Assembly: GCA_016297805.1 (NCBI GenBank)
Contig: JAEDFX010000012.1
Location: forward strand, 1-33,788
From: Treponema sp.
GTDB lineage: Bacteria > Spirochaetota > Spirochaetia > Treponematales > Treponemataceae
Direction: 5' to 3'
Length of the DNA stretch: 33,788 bases
Below, one piece after another: positions 32,589 through 33,788 of this stretch (positions are counted from its first letter, which is position 1; every line of letters begins with the position of its first letter). The position numbers were made by a program, and so were the translations under genes. The notes under the pieces are model-generated. The model made no database searches. It saw only the letters and a program-made list of their open reading frames with translations, and was not told the origin of the DNA.

Positions 32589-33326
32589 ATGATTTACATA
32601 AAACGATGGATTGATTATTACGAAGAATTGTTTACAGTTGAAGAAGGACAGGAGGAATTCTTTACAAACTTAGGTAACAGCTACGACGAACCTGCTAAAC
32701 TACTTAGTGTTGAATGTGGTCCATCTGCTCTCTCTCAAAAACTTGTAGACAAATTTGATATTACAGCAACAGATACATATTCTGAATTTGTTAATATTGC
32801 AAAAACTCGCCAGAATAATCTTCAGAAAACATATCCTGTTTTTAATTTAAATCCTGCCGATTTAGGTCGTTATTTAGGCAAAAATTTTTATCATGTTATT
32901 TATTGTTTAAACTATCGCCTCATTTTTATGAAGGACAAGGCTGTGATTTGGAAGTTCCTTATTGATGCAAAAGCTTTGCTCAAAGAGGGTGGATGCCTTG
33001 TTTTGGATTTATTTAATTTCTCTAAGTATGACTTTTCAGAAACAAAAATAGATTTACCAGAAATTAAATGTGATCGTGCAACTTTATATTCATCAATCAT
33101 AAAAAACTCTGATACAACAAGCTATAAATTGTTCCAGCATGTAGTTACATCTAGTGGTAAATTAATTGATGAAGTTAAGGATGAAGATGTTTGTCCTATC
33201 AGCTATGAAACATTTAAAACTTTTGCCAGTGAATTAGGTTATTCTTCGATTGAGTTCTATAGCGACTATAAAAAATCTCCACTAACAAAAGAATCCGACA
33301 AAATCATCTGTGTTTTAAAAAAATAG
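32589..33326 (+). CDS. Class I SAM-dependent methyltransferase-like protein
   Basis: The 245-aa protein looks like a small-molecule class I methyltransferase. A helical cap precedes a Rossmann core: LLSVECGPSALSQKL as a degenerate motif I, ITATDTYSEFVNIAK as the acidic loop, FYHVIYCLNYRLIFMKD as motif IV and LKEGGCLVLDLFN as motif VI. Motif I has C-G-P rather than G-x-G, so SAM binding is somewhat uncertain. Substrate unknown. It follows YaaT by 54 bp but has its own promoter. Confidence 0.75.
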   Translation: MIYIKRWIDYYEELFTVEEGQEEFFTNLGNSYDEPAKLLSVECGPSALSQKLVDKFDITATDTYSEFVNIAKTRQNNLQKTYPVFNLNPADLGRYLGKNFYHVIYCLNYRLIFMKDKAVIWKFLIDAKALLKEGGCLVLDLFNFSKYDFSETKIDLPEIKCDRATLYSSIIKNSDTTSYKLFQHVVTSSGKLIDEVKDEDVCPISYETFKTFASELGYSSIEFYSDYKKSPLTKESDKIICVLKK

Positions 33327-33424
33327 TAGTTTAGAAAATCAGATATTGTCATAAAAAAGCAAAAAAACATCGCTACGCATATCATCTTTTTTGTACCGTT
33401 TCTGGCAGTCTTTAAAACCTATTA

Positions 33425-33447
33425 TTCTCGTTTATTCTCGTTTATTG
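33425..33447 (+). repeat. Short 10-bp tandem repeat upstream of proS
   Basis: The unit TTCTCGTTTA occurs twice in a row with a partial third (attctcgtttattctcgttt then attgctc). It runs into the -35 of the proS promoter. It may only be a chance low-complexity tract; a regulatory role is possible. Confidence 0.45.
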
Positions 33448-33473
33448 CTCATAGATTTAAAATCTACTATAAT
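33445..33473 (+). promoter_or_regulatory. proS promoter, leaderless configuration
   Basis: TTGCTC (33445-33450), a 17-bp spacer and TATAAT (33468-33473). Eight bases separate the -10 from ATG 33482. No Shine-Dalgarno site is seen. Confidence 0.7.
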
Positions 33474-33481
33474 AAGCAATT

Positions 33482-33788
33482 ATGAAAGCTACAAAAACTA
33501 TTATCTCTACACTGCGTGAAGCTCCAAATGACGCAGTTATTTCAAGCCATCAGTTAATGATGCGCTCAGGTATGATTCGTAAACTTGGAAACGGTCTTTA
33601 TGCATACATGCCGCTCGGCTACCGTTCCTTAATGAAAGTTCAGCAGATTATCCGGGAAGAATTGGACAATGCTGGTCTTCTTGAAATTAAACCTACAGTA
33701 ATTCAGCCCGGTGACCTTTGGAAGGAATCTGGACGTTGGGATAAAATGGCTGGCGAAATGCTTACAGCACAGAACCGTCAGGGACAGG
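33482..33788 (+). CDS. proS: Prolyl-tRNA synthetase (partial, runs off right edge)
   Basis: The first 102 codons of a bacterial-type ProRS are present. The N-terminus SSHQLMMRSGMIRKLGNGLY followed by AYMPLGYRSLMKVQQIIREE is the conserved ProS start, and GDLWKESGRWDKM is the motif 2-side segment seen in bacterial ProRS. It has a bacterial length start, unlike the archaeal-type pheS in this window. The gene continues past the window, so the editing domain (INS) that separates the two ProRS forms cannot be judged. A leaderless start is predicted at ATG 33482. Confidence 0.95.
   Translation, partial: MKATKTIISTLREAPNDAVISSHQLMMRSGMIRKLGNGLYAYMPLGYRSLMKVQQIIREELDNAGLLEIKPTVIQPGDLWKESGRWDKMAGEMLTAQNRQGQ

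Noticed and set aside
1..33788. CRISPR array, tRNA, rRNA, prophage or transposase gene
   Set aside because: No spaced repeats, cloverleaf, rRNA stretch or mobile-element protein was recognised on either strand.

Overview
The window looks like part of the chromosome of a spirochaete, most likely a gut or rumen Treponema relative. The DNA is AT-rich and gene-dense. Pointers to this group are an archaeal/eukaryal-type PheRS alpha chain (518 aa), HprK and HPr without sugar-PTS genes nearby, a bactofilin next to an M23 peptidase, several lipoproteins, and plant-fibre glycosidases. This is inference from gene content; no rRNA or other marker is present to confirm it. I saw no tRNA, rRNA, CRISPR array, insertion sequence or phage gene.

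Layout: (1) 1-1117(-) is the 5' part of an acidic repeat-tailed lipoprotein that runs off the left edge, diverging from a PC4/YdbC-like ssDNA-binding protein. (2) 1423-5879(-) holds rpoN followed by hprK-ptsH-lexA-holA. (3) 5952-7289(+) is a DUF1015 protein. (4) 7293-14372(-) is a tight seven-gene run: plastid-type acyltransferase, PurO-like IMP cyclohydrolase, serine-hydrolase lipoprotein, YesL-like membrane protein, transformylase-only PurH, MetY-like sulfhydrylase and a solitary DNA adenine methyltransferase. (5) 14520-19549 is a carbohydrate island: a GH10 xylanase lipoprotein, a cytoplasmic GH31 alpha-xylosidase and a third lipoprotein, with a perfect 63-bp palindrome in the divergent spacer. 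(6) 19644-21412(+) is a 23S rRNA methyltransferase-like gene overlapping a TetR regulator. (7) 21498-29440(-) is pheS, then (in transcription order) tatD-dus-unknown(529 aa)-GGDEF-rhomboid-two exported proteins ending at a hairpin terminator. (8) 29573-33326(+) is M23 peptidase-bactofilin-YaaR, then YaaT/RicT, then a SAM methyltransferase. (9) proS starts at 33482 and runs off the right edge.

The most striking pattern is regulatory. Many genes that begin a transcript have a recognisable sigma-70 promoter whose -10 box ends only 6-9 nt before the start codon, and they lack a Shine-Dalgarno sequence. These are hprK, GH31, the rRNA methyltransferase, M23, YaaT, the SAM methyltransferase and proS, plus weaker cases at GH10 and DUF1015. 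Genes inside operons usually carry clear GGAG/GAGG sites. This predicts widespread leaderless mRNAs and corrects several start codons (hprK at 4397, GH31 at 18337, M23 at 29573).

Other points of interest are the split, mixed-origin last two steps of IMP synthesis, a REP-like TTCGACAAGCTCA element used at convergent gene ends, the 63-bp palindrome, and a TatD protein with a metal-ligand Asp-to-Glu change.
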